Shown here in pieces: positions 16,761 through 25,283 of a stretch of DNA of 45,354 bases (position 1 is its first letter; every line of letters starts with the position of its first letter). Source of the DNA: JBIOJB01 sp044450465. Its GTDB lineage: Bacteria; Chloroflexota; Dormibacteria; Dormibacterales; Dormibacteraceae. The stretch is taken from the NCBI GenBank assembly GCA_044450465.1, contig JBIOJB010000008.1, positions 1 to 45,354 on the forward strand, written 5' to 3'. The position numbers were made by a program, and so were the translations under genes. A model generated the notes under the pieces. That model did not search any database. It was given only the letters and a program-made list of their open reading frames with translations, and had not been told where the DNA came from.

Positions 16761-17603
16761 CTAAGAAACGAGCTTAGCGCAGACTCGCTCCAGCTCCTCT
16801 CGGCTCGAATACTTGAGTTCGACTCGGCCACGATTCATGCTGCCCACGAGATTGACCGGAAGCCCCAACGACGACTCGATGTCGGCGGCGAGCGCGCGCA
16901 GTTCGACACCGCCGCCCGGCCGAGGCTTTCGCTTCGGGCGGTAGGTCCGCACCCAGTTTTCCGTCTGGCGCACAGAGAGGTGGCGGGCGACCACGACTTT
17001 CAGCCCGTGCTCCTGTGCGGACTGCGATTCGAGGGCGAGCAGCGCCCGCGCATGACCCGCGGTGATCACCGCCGCGGCCACCGCGGATTGCACTGCGGCG
17101 CACGCGCCCAGCAGCCGGAGGGACTGAGTGACGGACACGCGGTGCTTGCCGAGGCGCTGCGCGATCTCGTCGTGGGTGAGGTTGAACTCTTCGGCCAACC
17201 GGCGCAGCCCGCGTGCCTCCTCGATGGGGTCGAGGTCAGTGCGTTGCAGGTTCTCAATCAGACCGAGCACGAGCTGAAGGTCGTCGTCGGCCGAGCCGCG
17301 AACGACAGCCGGAACTGATGCCAGCCCGGCTATGCGTGCAGCCCTCCACCTACGCTCGCCCGCGATGAGCTCGTAACCGTCTTGAAGGCGTCGCACGAGC
17401 AGCGGCTGGAGGATGCCGTGTCGGCGGATCGATTCGGCCAGCTCCCCGAGCGGTTCCGCGTCGAAGCGGGTGCGCACCTGCTGGCGGGATGGCCGGATCT
17501 GGTCGACGGCGATCATCTGAGGGACCATCGCCTCGCCATCCCTGGACATCGGGATGAGCGCTTCGAGCCCGCGACCGAGTCCGCGTGGGCGTGGGTGGTT
17601 CAT
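16761..17603 (-). CDS. parB: Chromosome partitioning protein ParB/Spo0J
   Basis: A 280-residue CTP-dependent DNA clamp that binds parS and drives origin segregation with ParA. It begins MNHPRPRGLGRGLEALIP, the standard opening. The nuclease-like N-domain contains GILQPLLVRRL and the C-motif region LIAGERRWRAARIAGL. The HTH region is LTHDEIAQRLGKHRVSVTQSLRLL. A short C-terminal dimerisation domain ends in RVELKYSSREELERVCAKL. ATG 17603 overlaps the parA stop by 4 bp. An upstream open frame to 17999 is only a shifted reading of parA. Confidence 0.95.
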   Translation of the reverse strand: MNHPRPRGLGRGLEALIPMSRDGEAMVPQMIAVDQIRPSRQQVRTRFDAEPLGELAESIRRHGILQPLLVRRLQDGYELIAGERRWRAARIAGLASVPAVVRGSADDDLQLVLGLIENLQRTDLDPIEEARGLRRLAEEFNLTHDEIAQRLGKHRVSVTQSLRLLGACAAVQSAVAAAVITAGHARALLALESQSAQEHGLKVVVARHLSVRQTENWVRTYRPKRKPRPGGGVELRALAADIESSLGLPVNLVGSMNRGRVELKYSSREELERVCAKLVS

Positions 17604-18415
17604 CGTTCCAGTAGCTCCTTCGCGAGCGCGCGGTACGCAGCCGCGCCTCGACAGGTGGGGTCGTACTCGATCACAGACTTGCCATGACTCGGCGCCTCGC
17701 TGATTCGGACGTTGCGCGGGATGAGCGTCTGCAGAATCTGATGCGGGTGCGACCGGCGGACCGTCTCGAGGACGTCCCACGAGAGCGTGGTTCGGGCGTC
17801 GAATTGGGTCATGACGATGCCTGCGATGGCGAGCGAAGGGTTGAAGCGTGACCTGACCAGCTGATGGGTGTAAAGCAGATGGCGCAGGCCTTCGAGCGCG
17901 AAGTATTCGCACTGGGTCGGAATCAGCATGTCGGTCGCGGCGGTGAGGGCATTGAGTGTGAGCAGGCCCAGGGATGGCGGGCAATCGACCAGCACGCACT
18001 CGAACTCCGCCGGGACCGGGAACAGCGCATTGCGCAGCAGCGTCTCGCGCTCGCTGGCGGCTGCCAGCTCGATCTCGGCTCCGGCGAGGTCGATATGGGA
18101 CGGGATCAGCTTCAAGCCGGCGGCGCCGGTGGCGATGGCCACCTCGTCGACGCTGGCCTCGCCGGTGAGGAGGTGATAGACGCTGAGCCGTGCCCTCGAA
18201 GGATCGAATCCGAGCCCGGATGTCGAGTTGGCCTGGGGATCGAGGTCGATGAGCAGGGTCGAGTGGCCAAGCTCAGCCAGGGCGGCGCCGAGGTTGATCG
18301 CGGTGGTGGTCTTTCCGACTCCGCCCTTCTGGTTGACAATCGCGACGACGGGAGCGCTGCCCCGGCTCAACATGTTGGGCCTGGCCGGAACCTCAGATGC
18401 CACATTTAGGGCCAT
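17600..18415 (-). CDS. parA: Chromosome partitioning ATPase ParA/Soj
   Basis: A 271-residue deviant-Walker ATPase. The P-loop is VNQKGGVGKTTTAINLG, with the signature lysine. Switch motifs include LLIDLDPQANSTSGLG and VLVDCPPSLGLLTLNALTA. The C-terminal half carries IAGIVMTQFDARTTLSWDV and the family ending SEAPSHGKSVIEYDP. With ParB it moves origin regions apart over the nucleoid. ATG 18415 is preceded by TACAAT at a leaderless distance. Confidence 0.96.
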   Translation of the reverse strand: MALNVASEVPARPNMLSRGSAPVVAIVNQKGGVGKTTTAINLGAALAELGHSTLLIDLDPQANSTSGLGFDPSRARLSVYHLLTGEASVDEVAIATGAAGLKLIPSHIDLAGAEIELAAASERETLLRNALFPVPAEFECVLVDCPPSLGLLTLNALTAATDMLIPTQCEYFALEGLRHLLYTHQLVRSRFNPSLAIAGIVMTQFDARTTLSWDVLETVRRSHPHQILQTLIPRNVRISEAPSHGKSVIEYDPTCRGAAAYRALAKELLER

Positions 18416-18423
18416 GAAGCCAG

Positions 18424-18452
18424 ATTGTAGCTGTGGAGCGGAGTTCTGCCAG
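18424..18452 (-). promoter_or_regulatory. Predicted parAB-lepB promoter
   Basis: On the minus strand CTGGCA (18452-18447), a 17-nt spacer and TACAAT (18429-18424) form a reasonable -35/-10 pair. The -10 ends 8 nt before the parA ATG, so the transcript would have almost no leader. Confidence 0.6.
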
Positions 18453-18460
18453 GCCGGGTG

Positions 18461-19468
18461 TTAAGAGCCCGAAGGGGCTGCCTGGCGGCGCCGGCGGGTC
18501 CAGATCGAATAGGCGGTGGCGGTGACCAGCAGCGCTTCAATGGCGACGGCTGGTCCCACGGCCGCCCCGGCGATACCGATTCCAGTCACCAGGTTGTAGG
18601 TTACATGGCACAGCGACGAAGTGGTGGTGTTGGCGTACTTGCGAATCAGGCCCAGACCGAGCGCGATCACGAACACCGAGAAGGCGTCGAGCGTGAGCCC
18701 GTACTGGGTGTGTATCGAAGTGAACAGCAGGGCGGTGGCCAGCAAGCCGATGCGGGGCTGCAGAGCGCCTCTGAACAGGATCTCCTCGCAGATGCCGGGC
18801 GCCAGCGCCAGGGCGGCGATGCCCGCGGGCCCGCCCATCCCGCCGAAGAGGTGCTCCGTCGTGGCGTCGACCTGGCGCGCCACCGAAGGCGACAACTGGT
18901 GGCTCAGGACGTCCATCTGCTGGCCGAAGACAAAGAACAGGCCGGCGGCCGCCAGGGCTAGCACCACCTGCCACCAGCCCGGAGCGACGACCCCCAGTCG
19001 AGTGGCGATCTCCGGCCCGTTCCGGCGCATGAACAGGCCGACACCTGCAAGCGCGAGAACCAGGAACGGCACCTCCTGGATCACGAGATCTCCGACCGTG
19101 AGCGGCGGCAGCGCGCGCTCCGAGGCCAGCACGTCCGTGAACGCGGTCGAAGCAAGCTGGGTCCCGAACAGGATGACCACCAAGGCCAGGGCGAGCGCGT
19201 GCACTGGACTCTCGGGGTCGATGGGCAACACGCGTGAGAGGCGATCCCGCCCGAACCTGGTGGCGACGGCTGCCGCCGCGACGCCTGTCGCCATCGTCCC
19301 CAGGTCGAGGCCGAGCTTGGCACCTGCGCTCAACCCCGATGACAGCAGCGGGGCCCCGACCAGGTCCAGCGCGCCGAGCAGGAAGACGCTTCCGGCGCAC
19401 AGGCCGACGATGACGTCCGTCGCCAGCCTCGCCCAGCTCTTGCCTATAGCCGCGTTGGCGACGATCAC
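18461..19468 (-). CDS. CPBP/CAAX-type intramembrane metalloprotease; start uncertain
   Basis: At least 335 residues with about eight to nine hydrophobic segments and the CPBP (Abi/Rce1) motifs: EEILFRGALQPRIG and FTSIHTQYG, then a VLxxxLG-like C-terminal helix. These are membrane-embedded proteases or related scaffolds. The first canonical start is GTG 19468. However, the frame remains open upstream and encodes a hydrophobic stretch AVYLLLPLPFVIVANAA, suggesting a first membrane helix that the GTG would cut. ATC 19516 or a CTG near 19530 could start it, directly after the SPFH stop. Likely the last gene of the nfeD-SPFH unit. Confidence 0.8.
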   Translation of the reverse strand: MIVANAAIGKSWARLATDVIVGLCAGSVFLLGALDLVGAPLLSSGLSAGAKLGLDLGTMATGVAAAAVATRFGRDRLSRVLPIDPESPVHALALALVVILFGTQLASTAFTDVLASERALPPLTVGDLVIQEVPFLVLALAGVGLFMRRNGPEIATRLGVVAPGWWQVVLALAAAGLFFVFGQQMDVLSHQLSPSVARQVDATTEHLFGGMGGPAGIAALALAPGICEEILFRGALQPRIGLLATALLFTSIHTQYGLTLDAFSVFVIALGLGLIRKYANTTTSSLCHVTYNLVTGIGIAGAAVGPAVAIEALLVTATAYSIWTRRRRQAAPSGS

Positions 19469-19536
19469 AAACGGCAGGGGCAGGAGAAGGTAAACCGCCG
19501 AGGCGGCGTCGAGGATCGGCTGGGAGCTCAGCTCGT

Positions 19537-20352
19537 CTACGTGCCTGGCTCGGCCGTGGGCGGCGGCGCCAGGGCCGAACCTTCTTTGGGACGTGAGATG
19601 TCGATGAACGGCCTTATCAGCTCGATCGGGAAAGGAAGGATCACCGTCGAGTTCTTCTCAGAGCTGATCTCGACCAGGGTCTGCAGGAAGCGAAGCTGGA
19701 GGGCTCCGGACTGTGTCGCGATCACCTCAGCGGCGTTGGCCAGGGTCTGCGAGGCCTGGAACTCGCCATCGGCATTGATGATCTTGGCCCGCTTCTCGCG
19801 CTCGGCCTCGGCCTGCTTGGCCATGGCGCGCTGCATCGTGCTCGGCAGCTCGACGTCCTTGATCTCGACCACCGCCACCTTGATGCCCCAGGGCTCCGTC
19901 TGCTCGTCAATCACCTTCTGAAGGCTCTGGTTGATCTTGTCTCGGTTGCCGAGGAGCTCGTCCAGCGTGGCCTGGCCAAGCGCAGCCCGCAGGGTGGTCT
20001 GGGCGATCTGCGAGGTCGCGTTGATGTAGTTCAACACCTTCGTCACGGCGAGACGGGCGTCGACCACCTGGAAGTAGATGACCGCATTGACCTTGGCCGT
20101 CACGTTGTCGTTGGTGATGACCTCTTGTGGCGGCACCTCGAGTGTGATCACGCGGAGGTCGATCTTGACGAGGCGGTCGACTCCGAACGGGATTATGAAG
20201 AAGAGACCGGGGCCCTTCAGGGGGATCAGCCGGCCAAGCCGGAACACCACACCGCGCTCGTACTCGTTGGCGATCCGCAGGCTCGAGAAAAGGGCCACCA
20301 GGATCAGCACGAGGATGACTGCGACGATCGCCAGTGAGCCCACCGCGTCCAC
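19537..20352 (-). CDS. SPFH/band 7 (stomatin/slipin-like) membrane protein
   Basis: A 271-residue stomatin-type protein. The N-terminal anchor is LAIVAVILVLILVALFSSL. The band 7 core follows (NEYERGVVFRLGRLIPLKGPGLFFIIPF, DLRVITLEVPPQEVITNDNVTAKVNAVIYFQV). A helical region EREKRAKIINADGEFQASQTL leads to oligomerising IEL and a proline-rich tail. Stomatins form membrane rings and typically pair with an NfeD protease, which is the next gene upstream: stop and start overlap by one base (20352). A role in membrane-domain organisation or quality control is inferred. Confidence 0.93.
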   Translation of the reverse strand: MDAVGSLAIVAVILVLILVALFSSLRIANEYERGVVFRLGRLIPLKGPGLFFIIPFGVDRLVKIDLRVITLEVPPQEVITNDNVTAKVNAVIYFQVVDARLAVTKVLNYINATSQIAQTTLRAALGQATLDELLGNRDKINQSLQKVIDEQTEPWGIKVAVVEIKDVELPSTMQRAMAKQAEAEREKRAKIINADGEFQASQTLANAAEVIATQSGALQLRFLQTLVEISSEKNSTVILPFPIELIRPFIDISRPKEGSALAPPPTAEPGT

Positions 20353-21674
20353 TATCTCTTCTCCTCTGTAGGTCCGGCGCTGCCGGACGCCACCTCCAAT
20401 CGAAGGCCTTTACGCCCAACCACGCGCACCGACGATCCGGCGTGTATGGGCTCAGGCGAGGCCACTGCCTGCCAGAGCGCTCCCGCGACAAAGACTAGAC
20501 CCTCCGGGGCGAGCTCTTCGCGCGCCACTCCCAAGGAGCCGACCAGGCTTTCGGGTCCGCTGAAGGCCGGGCGCCGCCGCGACGCGAGGATCTTGCGGAT
20601 GAACAGGAGGAAGAAGGCAAGAGTCACCAGCCCTGTCCCGACCGACACGATCGGGTTGACGCCGAGGCCGACCGGTCCTGTGTTGATAAGGAAAGCCATC
20701 CCCAGGACCAGGGCGAACACGCCCCCGACGCTGAGGATTCCGTGGGTCGGCGCTTTGAGGTCGGCGATGAAAAGAATGAGCGCCAGCAGCATCATCAGCG
20801 CGCCCGCGATGTTGACCGGGAGGTTGGCGAGCGAGACGACAGCCAGGATCGCAGCGACGCCGCCGACCACTCCGGGGAGGATGGCGCCCGGGTTTGAGAG
20901 CTCGGTGATGATGCCGTAGCCGGCGACGATGATGAGAAGCGCGGCGATGGTGGGGTCGATCAGCGCGTTGAGGAAGACCTGCCAGAACGGCATCGGCATG
21001 TCAGTGATCTGAGCGCCTGCCGTATGCAGGGTGAGCGACCCTGTGCTGCGCGGCACGATCCGGCTGTCGACCTCGTTCATGAGTGAAGCCGGATCGGCCA
21101 CCTCGAGGTCTGCGACGTGAAGTCTCACGGCATCCTCGGCGTTGATGTTCACACTGCTGCGGACGGCCGACTCGGCCCAGTCGGCATTGCGACCGTGGAT
21201 GGAGGCGAGGTTGCGCACGCGGGTCACCGCGTCGTTGAGCACCTTCGCGCCGAGGTCGCCGGTCAGGTCCGCGCCGGAGGCGTCGATCGGATGGGCGGAC
21301 CCGATGTTGGTGCCTGGGGCCATCGCGAGGACATCCGCCGCCTGGGCGACGAACAGGCCGGCCGAAGCGGCGCGCGCGCCACCCGGATAGACGTACGCGA
21401 TCACGGGCACCGTCGAGTTGAGCAGGCTCGTGACGATGTCATCCATCGAGGTGGAGATGCCGCCTGGAGTATTGATGACGACCAGCAAGGCGTCCGCGTG
21501 GTCGGCTTCAGCGTGGCTGACGGAGCTCTCGATGTAGGCGGCCATGATCGTGTTGATGTCACCCGTGAGGTCCGCCTGCTCCACGCGTGGAGTCGTCGCC
21601 GAGACGCCGAGCGGAAGCAGCGCGGCGAGCGCAAAAACGACCCCCGCCAGACGCAGCGCGAAGCGCTTGCGCAT
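20352..21674 (-). CDS. NfeD-family long protein: ClpP-like serine protease plus membrane and OB domains
   Basis: A 440-residue long NfeD. A cleavable signal (RFALRLAGVVFALAALLPLGVSA) precedes a ClpP/S49-like protease domain. The oxyanion stretch is INTPGGI and the nucleophile region is GGARAASAGLFVAQAADVLAMAPGTNIGSAHP; the Lys in LGAKVLNDAV is the likely base. Four to five membrane segments follow (for example IAALLIIVAGYGI, ALMMLLALILFIADL), then an NfeD soluble domain (SLVGSLGVAREELAPEGLVFVAGALW). In archaea the equivalent pair cleaves stomatin. It is divergent from the sigma-like gene. Confidence 0.93.
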   Translation of the reverse strand: MRKRFALRLAGVVFALAALLPLGVSATTPRVEQADLTGDINTIMAAYIESSVSHAEADHADALLVVINTPGGISTSMDDIVTSLLNSTVPVIAYVYPGGARAASAGLFVAQAADVLAMAPGTNIGSAHPIDASGADLTGDLGAKVLNDAVTRVRNLASIHGRNADWAESAVRSSVNINAEDAVRLHVADLEVADPASLMNEVDSRIVPRSTGSLTLHTAGAQITDMPMPFWQVFLNALIDPTIAALLIIVAGYGIITELSNPGAILPGVVGGVAAILAVVSLANLPVNIAGALMMLLALILFIADLKAPTHGILSVGGVFALVLGMAFLINTGPVGLGVNPIVSVGTGLVTLAFFLLFIRKILASRRRPAFSGPESLVGSLGVAREELAPEGLVFVAGALWQAVASPEPIHAGSSVRVVGRKGLRLEVASGSAGPTEEKR

Positions 21675-21680
21675 GCTCCG

Positions 21681-21686
21681 AGTATG
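21681..21686 (-). promoter_or_regulatory. Possible -10 element (CATACT) of the nfeD gene
   Basis: CATACT on the minus strand ends 6 nt before ATG 21674, the same placement seen at other genes here, but the first base departs from TANNNT. Confidence 0.35.
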
Positions 21687-21766
21687 GCGCCAAACGGCCC
21701 CTGGAGCGGACGTGTAAAACGTGGAACATGGCCAGCCTGGCGGCAGGGTCGCGCACGGGCCCCGCG

Positions 21767-21772
21767 TAGAAT
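21767..21772 (+). promoter_or_regulatory. Predicted -10 element (TAGAAT) of the sigma-like gene and gcv operon
   Basis: TAGAAT ends 8 nt before ATG 21781. The same hexamer is used upstream of gyrB and the HD-GYP/MFS gene. No clear -35 was seen. No glycine-riboswitch-like sequence lies in the 106-bp divergent gap. Confidence 0.5.
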
Positions 21773-21780
21773 CGCAGCCG

Positions 21781-22431
21781 ATGGCGATTCAGCGCCGCCG
21801 CGACGACGACGCACGAGCGGAGCGGTATCGGTCGCCAGGCGAAGAAAGCGGCTCCGTGACCGATTTGCGCCGGCAGGCACGAGCCACGCCTCCTCTGAAA
21901 GCGGGCGAGCTGGACGACCTTCTGCGCCGCTCGGCGCTCGGAGATAAAGCGAGTCGAGAACGGATCGTCGCGGCCCACCTGGCGCTCGTCATCCGGCTCG
22001 CCGAGACCCGACAGGACCGGGGCCTCCCGCTGCCGGATCTCATTCAAGAGGGATCCCTCGGGCTGGTAGAGGCCCTTCGCACTTTCTCTGGCGGAGGGGC
22101 GGCCGGATTTGAGGAATTTGCGGAGCAGAAGATCGCGTCGCAAATCGATGCCGCCATCGGGGCCGAGCGGGCGGCAGTGCGCGACTCGCAGCTGCTTGTC
22201 ACCGCGGCCACCGACTACGAGCGCACCGAGCTGCTCCTGAGCCGTGAGCTCGGCCGCGTCCCCACCAGGGGGGAGATTGCCGAGAAGCTCGAGTGGACGG
22301 TGGCCCGCGCCGGCTACGTCGCGGAGGTGGTGGCAGAAGCCCGGCGCCGGCACGACGAGGAGCTCCTCGCCTTCATCGATCCCGACGCGATCGACCTCGA
22401 CCCGGACGAGAGCGCCGAACTTGACGGCTAG
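21781..22431 (+). CDS. Sigma-70-like protein with regions 2 and 3 only
   Basis: A 216-residue protein. After a basic, disordered N-terminus, region 2 is clear: LDDLLRRSALGDKASRERIVAAHLALVIRLAETRQ, then LPLPDLIQEGSLGLVEALRTF. The usual aromatic WWIRQ element of regions 2.3/2.4 is replaced by FEEFAEQKIASQIDAAI. A region-3-like helix set follows (SRELGRVPTRGEIAEKLEW). The protein then ends in an acidic tail (FIDPDAIDLDPDESAE) with no region 4 for the -35 element. It may be a minimal sigma factor, a competitor, or a specialised regulator. Its 3' end overlaps the gcvT TTG start by 11 bp, so it is translationally coupled to the glycine cleavage genes. Confidence 0.75.
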   Translation: MAIQRRRDDDARAERYRSPGEESGSVTDLRRQARATPPLKAGELDDLLRRSALGDKASRERIVAAHLALVIRLAETRQDRGLPLPDLIQEGSLGLVEALRTFSGGGAAGFEEFAEQKIASQIDAAIGAERAAVRDSQLLVTAATDYERTELLLSRELGRVPTRGEIAEKLEWTVARAGYVAEVVAEARRRHDEELLAFIDPDAIDLDPDESAELDG

Positions 22432-23542
22432 CCCGATTCATCACACGCCCCTGTACGAGCGCCACGTCGCCCTCGGCGGCCGGATGGTGGATTTCGGGGG
22501 CTGGGAGCTGCCGCAGCAGTACACGTCGATCAAGGACGAGCACCTCGCCGTCCGCAACGTTGCGGGGCTCTTCGACGTGTCCCACATGGGGCGGCTGATC
22601 ATCGAGGGCTCGGGCGCGGAAGCCTATCTCCAGCGACTGATCACCAACGACGTCACCGCGGTGCGGCCCGGACACTCCATCTACAGCCAGATGTGTCTCG
22701 AAAACGGCGGCGTCATCGATGACCTCGTCGCCTATCGCCAGGCACCGGACCGGTTCATGGTCGTCGTCAACGCGTCGAACCGCGAGAAAGACGTCGCCTG
22801 GATGCGCCAGCACCTACCTCCAGACGTCGCGCTGCATGACATCTCCAGCGAGGTAAGCCTCATAGCGTTTCAGGGTCCGCGCGCCGCCTCGATCCTGCCT
22901 GCGGAGAAGGACACCGACGACATCCCATACTTCGGCTTTCGACAGGGCAAGGTCGCGGGCGTCGACGCCACGATCTCCCGCACCGGGTACACGGGTGAGG
23001 ACGGTTTCGAGCTGTTCGTCGACTCCGGCGCCGTCGGCGCTGTGTGGGACGCCATCCTCGCCGCGGGCAGGCAGGCGGGCGTGTTGCCGGCCGGTCTCGG
23101 CGCGCGCGACGCGACGCGGCTCGAGGCGGCCCTGCGTCTGTACGGAAACGACATGGACGAAACCGTGAACCCTTACGAGGCGGGGCTGGGCTGGACGGTA
23201 AAGCTGAGCAAGGGAGATTTCATCGGTCGGACCGCGCTCGCCCGCATTCGCGAAGAAGGACCGAAGCGAACGTTGATCGGACTCAAATCCGATCCGGGGT
23301 CCATCCCCCGGCACGGCGCCGCTGTCACGATCGGTGGAAAACGCGCCGGCGCCATCACGAGCGGTACTCATTCCTTCTTTCTCGGGTACCCGATCGCGCT
23401 CGCCCTGGTAGAAGCTTCACAATTTCACGTCGGAGACAAGGTCGCGGTCGAGGTTCGAGGCCGCGAAGCGCCGGTCGACGTCGTCAAGCTTCCCTTCTAC
23501 CGAGGCTCGGCGCGGTCGGTGGTTGCTCCAACCAAAACGTGA
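22421..23542 (+). CDS. gcvT: Glycine cleavage system aminomethyltransferase (T protein)
   Basis: A 373-residue tetrahydrofolate-dependent enzyme that takes the aminomethyl group from lipoylated GcvH and releases ammonia and methylene-THF. Recognisable blocks are TPLYERHVALGGRMVDFGGWELPQQY, VGLFDVSHMG-like AGLFDVSHMGRL, LITNDVTAVRPGHSIYSQMCLENGGVIDDLV, SRTGYTGEDGFELFV, GLGARDATRLEAALRLYGNDMDE and GLGWTVKLSKGDFIG. TTG 22421 is chosen because the conserved N-terminus begins there. The open frame back to 22244 is a shadow of the sigma-like gene. gcvH follows after 33 bp. Confidence 0.95.
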   Translation: MTASPIHHTPLYERHVALGGRMVDFGGWELPQQYTSIKDEHLAVRNVAGLFDVSHMGRLIIEGSGAEAYLQRLITNDVTAVRPGHSIYSQMCLENGGVIDDLVAYRQAPDRFMVVVNASNREKDVAWMRQHLPPDVALHDISSEVSLIAFQGPRAASILPAEKDTDDIPYFGFRQGKVAGVDATISRTGYTGEDGFELFVDSGAVGAVWDAILAAGRQAGVLPAGLGARDATRLEAALRLYGNDMDETVNPYEAGLGWTVKLSKGDFIGRTALARIREEGPKRTLIGLKSDPGSIPRHGAAVTIGGKRAGAITSGTHSFFLGYPIALALVEASQFHVGDKVAVEVRGREAPVDVVKLPFYRGSARSVVAPTKT

Positions 23543-23575
23543 GCGCGCGCCGTATGGAGCGAGAAGGAGAGTGGA

Positions 23576-23953
23576 ATGGCTGACCGTCGATACACCAAGA
23601 CGCACGAATGGATCGTGGTCGATGGCAAGACTGCGACGGTTGGCATCACCGATTTTGCGCAAGCGCAGCTGGGCGACGTCGTCTTCCTGGAGCTTCCCAG
23701 CCCGGGCCGCAAGCTCGCCGAGCGGGAGGGCTTCGGCGTGATCGAGTCGGTCAAGGCGGCCAGTGACCTCTACTCGCCGGTGGCGGGCCGCATCGCAGCG
23801 GTCAACGACCGGCTGTCCGCCAATCCCGAGCTCGTGAACTCCGATCCATACGGCGACGGCTGGATCCTCAAGCTCGAGCTGACGGGTGATCTGCCCAAGG
23901 ACCTGCTCGACGAGGCCGCCTATCACCAGGTAACCGAGGCCGCCTCACACTGA
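23576..23953 (+). CDS. gcvH: Glycine cleavage system H protein
   Basis: A 125-residue lipoyl carrier that shuttles the aminomethyl group between P, T and L proteins. It starts RRYTKTHEWIVVDG and carries the lipoylation site in IESVKAASDLYSP (Lys60). The ending PYGDGWILKLEL is typical. AAGGAGAG just upstream of ATG 23576 is a strong ribosome binding site, suiting a protein needed in excess. The lipoamide dehydrogenase (L protein) gene is not in the window. Confidence 0.96.
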   Translation: MADRRYTKTHEWIVVDGKTATVGITDFAQAQLGDVVFLELPSPGRKLAEREGFGVIESVKAASDLYSPVAGRIAAVNDRLSANPELVNSDPYGDGWILKLELTGDLPKDLLDEAAYHQVTEAASH

Positions 23954-23990
23954 GCACGAAAGCCCTCCGGTCTGAGCCGCGGACCCCCGA

Positions 23991-25283
23991 ATGCCTTATC
24001 TAGTCCATTCGCCGGAGGACCGCGCCGCGATGCTCGTCTCGATCGGTGTCAGGTCGATGGACGACCTCCTGGTCGACATCCCGACGACGCTTCGAATCCC
24101 GGCTCTGGACCTGCCTGATGGGGTCTCCGAGTTCGAGACTATGGCGCACCTCGGCGGGCTGGCAGCCAAGAACCGCCTCTATCCCGACCGTTTGACGTTT
24201 CGCGGCGGTGGCGTGTATCGGCGTTTCGTACCCGCGGCGGTCGCCGCGGTCACCTCGAAGCCCGAGTTCTACACCGCGTACACGCCCTACCAGCCTGAGG
24301 CCAGCCAGGGCACGCTCCAGGCCATCTACGAGTTCCAGACCCTGATCGCCGAGCTCACCGGACTTGACGTGGCCAACGCATCGCTTTACGACGGAGCGAC
24401 CGCGGTCGCCGAGGCGGCGATGATGGCTCACATCCACACCGAGCGGGATGAGGTGCTCGTGGCCGGCTACCTCCACCCCGAGTTCGTCGAGGTGCTTCGT
24501 GCTTTCAGCGCGGCCCGCGGCATCAAGATCCGCAAGGGCACTGAGCCGGGGCCCAAGACGGCGGCCGTCATCTTCCAGCAGCCTGATTTCCTTGGCCTGC
24601 TCGTCGACGCGCGCTCGCTCACGGAAGCCGCGCACAAGGTGGGCGCCCTCGCCATTGCGTGCGTCGATCCCATCAGCCTCGCCATCCTCGCCCCGCCAGG
24701 TGAGTACGCCGCCGACATCGCGGTTGGCGAAGGTCAGCAGCTCGGCCTTCAGCCGAGCTATGGAGGACCTCATGTCGGATTCATCGCGTGCCGCAAAGAG
24801 CTTGTGCGGCGGCTTCCAGGCCGGCTTGTAGGAAGCGCGCACGACCATGAGGGGCGGCGCGGGTTCCTGCTGGCGCTGGCCGCGCGGGAGCAGCACATAC
24901 GGCGTGAGAAGGCGACCTCCAACATCTGCACCAACCACTCGCTCTGTGCGCTTGCCGCAAGCGTCTACATGACGTACATGGGGCCCGACGGCATGCGCGA
25001 GGTGGCCGACGTGAGCTTCCGTCGAGCGCATGCGCTGGCGGAGCGCCTGGCGCGGTTGCCGGGCTGGGAGCTCGCCTTCCCGGACCGTCAGTTCGTGAGC
25101 GAGTTCCCGATGCGGGTGCCCAACGGACCCGCAGTGCTGAGAAAGCTCGCTCGTAAGGGGATCCTGGGCGGGCTCGACGTGCACCGCTGGTTTCGAGAAC
25201 TGAAGGGTATTCTCACCTTCACGTGCACCGAGGTCAACGATCCGGCGGCGATCGACGAGCTCGTCAAGGCGCTCGAAAGCTGA
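23991..25283 (+). CDS. gcvPA: Glycine dehydrogenase (decarboxylating) subunit 1
   Basis: A 430-residue alpha half of split P protein, which with GcvPB decarboxylates glycine on PLP. Diagnostic stretches are YLVHSPEDRAAML, FRGGGVYRRFVPAAV, FYTAYTPYQPEASQGTLQAIYEFQ, ELTGLDVANASLYDGATA, LGLQPSYGGPHVGF and EKATSNICTNHSLCALAAS. This subunit normally lacks the PLP-binding lysine, and none is seen at that position. It starts 37 bp after gcvH, and its stop shares one base with the gcvPB start. The split form is usual in Gram-positives, Chloroflexota relatives and archaea. Confidence 0.95.
   Translation: MPYLVHSPEDRAAMLVSIGVRSMDDLLVDIPTTLRIPALDLPDGVSEFETMAHLGGLAAKNRLYPDRLTFRGGGVYRRFVPAAVAAVTSKPEFYTAYTPYQPEASQGTLQAIYEFQTLIAELTGLDVANASLYDGATAVAEAAMMAHIHTERDEVLVAGYLHPEFVEVLRAFSAARGIKIRKGTEPGPKTAAVIFQQPDFLGLLVDARSLTEAAHKVGALAIACVDPISLAILAPPGEYAADIAVGEGQQLGLQPSYGGPHVGFIACRKELVRRLPGRLVGSAHDHEGRRGFLLALAAREQHIRREKATSNICTNHSLCALAASVYMTYMGPDGMREVADVSFRRAHALAERLARLPGWELAFPDRQFVSEFPMRVPNGPAVLRKLARKGILGGLDVHRWFRELKGILTFTCTEVNDPAAIDELVKALES

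Noticed and set aside
17604..17999. 132-residue N-terminal extension of parB
   Set aside because: It lies wholly within parA in another frame; canonical ParB begins at ATG 17603.
21675..21780. Glycine riboswitch upstream of the gcv operon
   Set aside because: The gap is short, divergent, and lacks recognisable paired aptamer elements.
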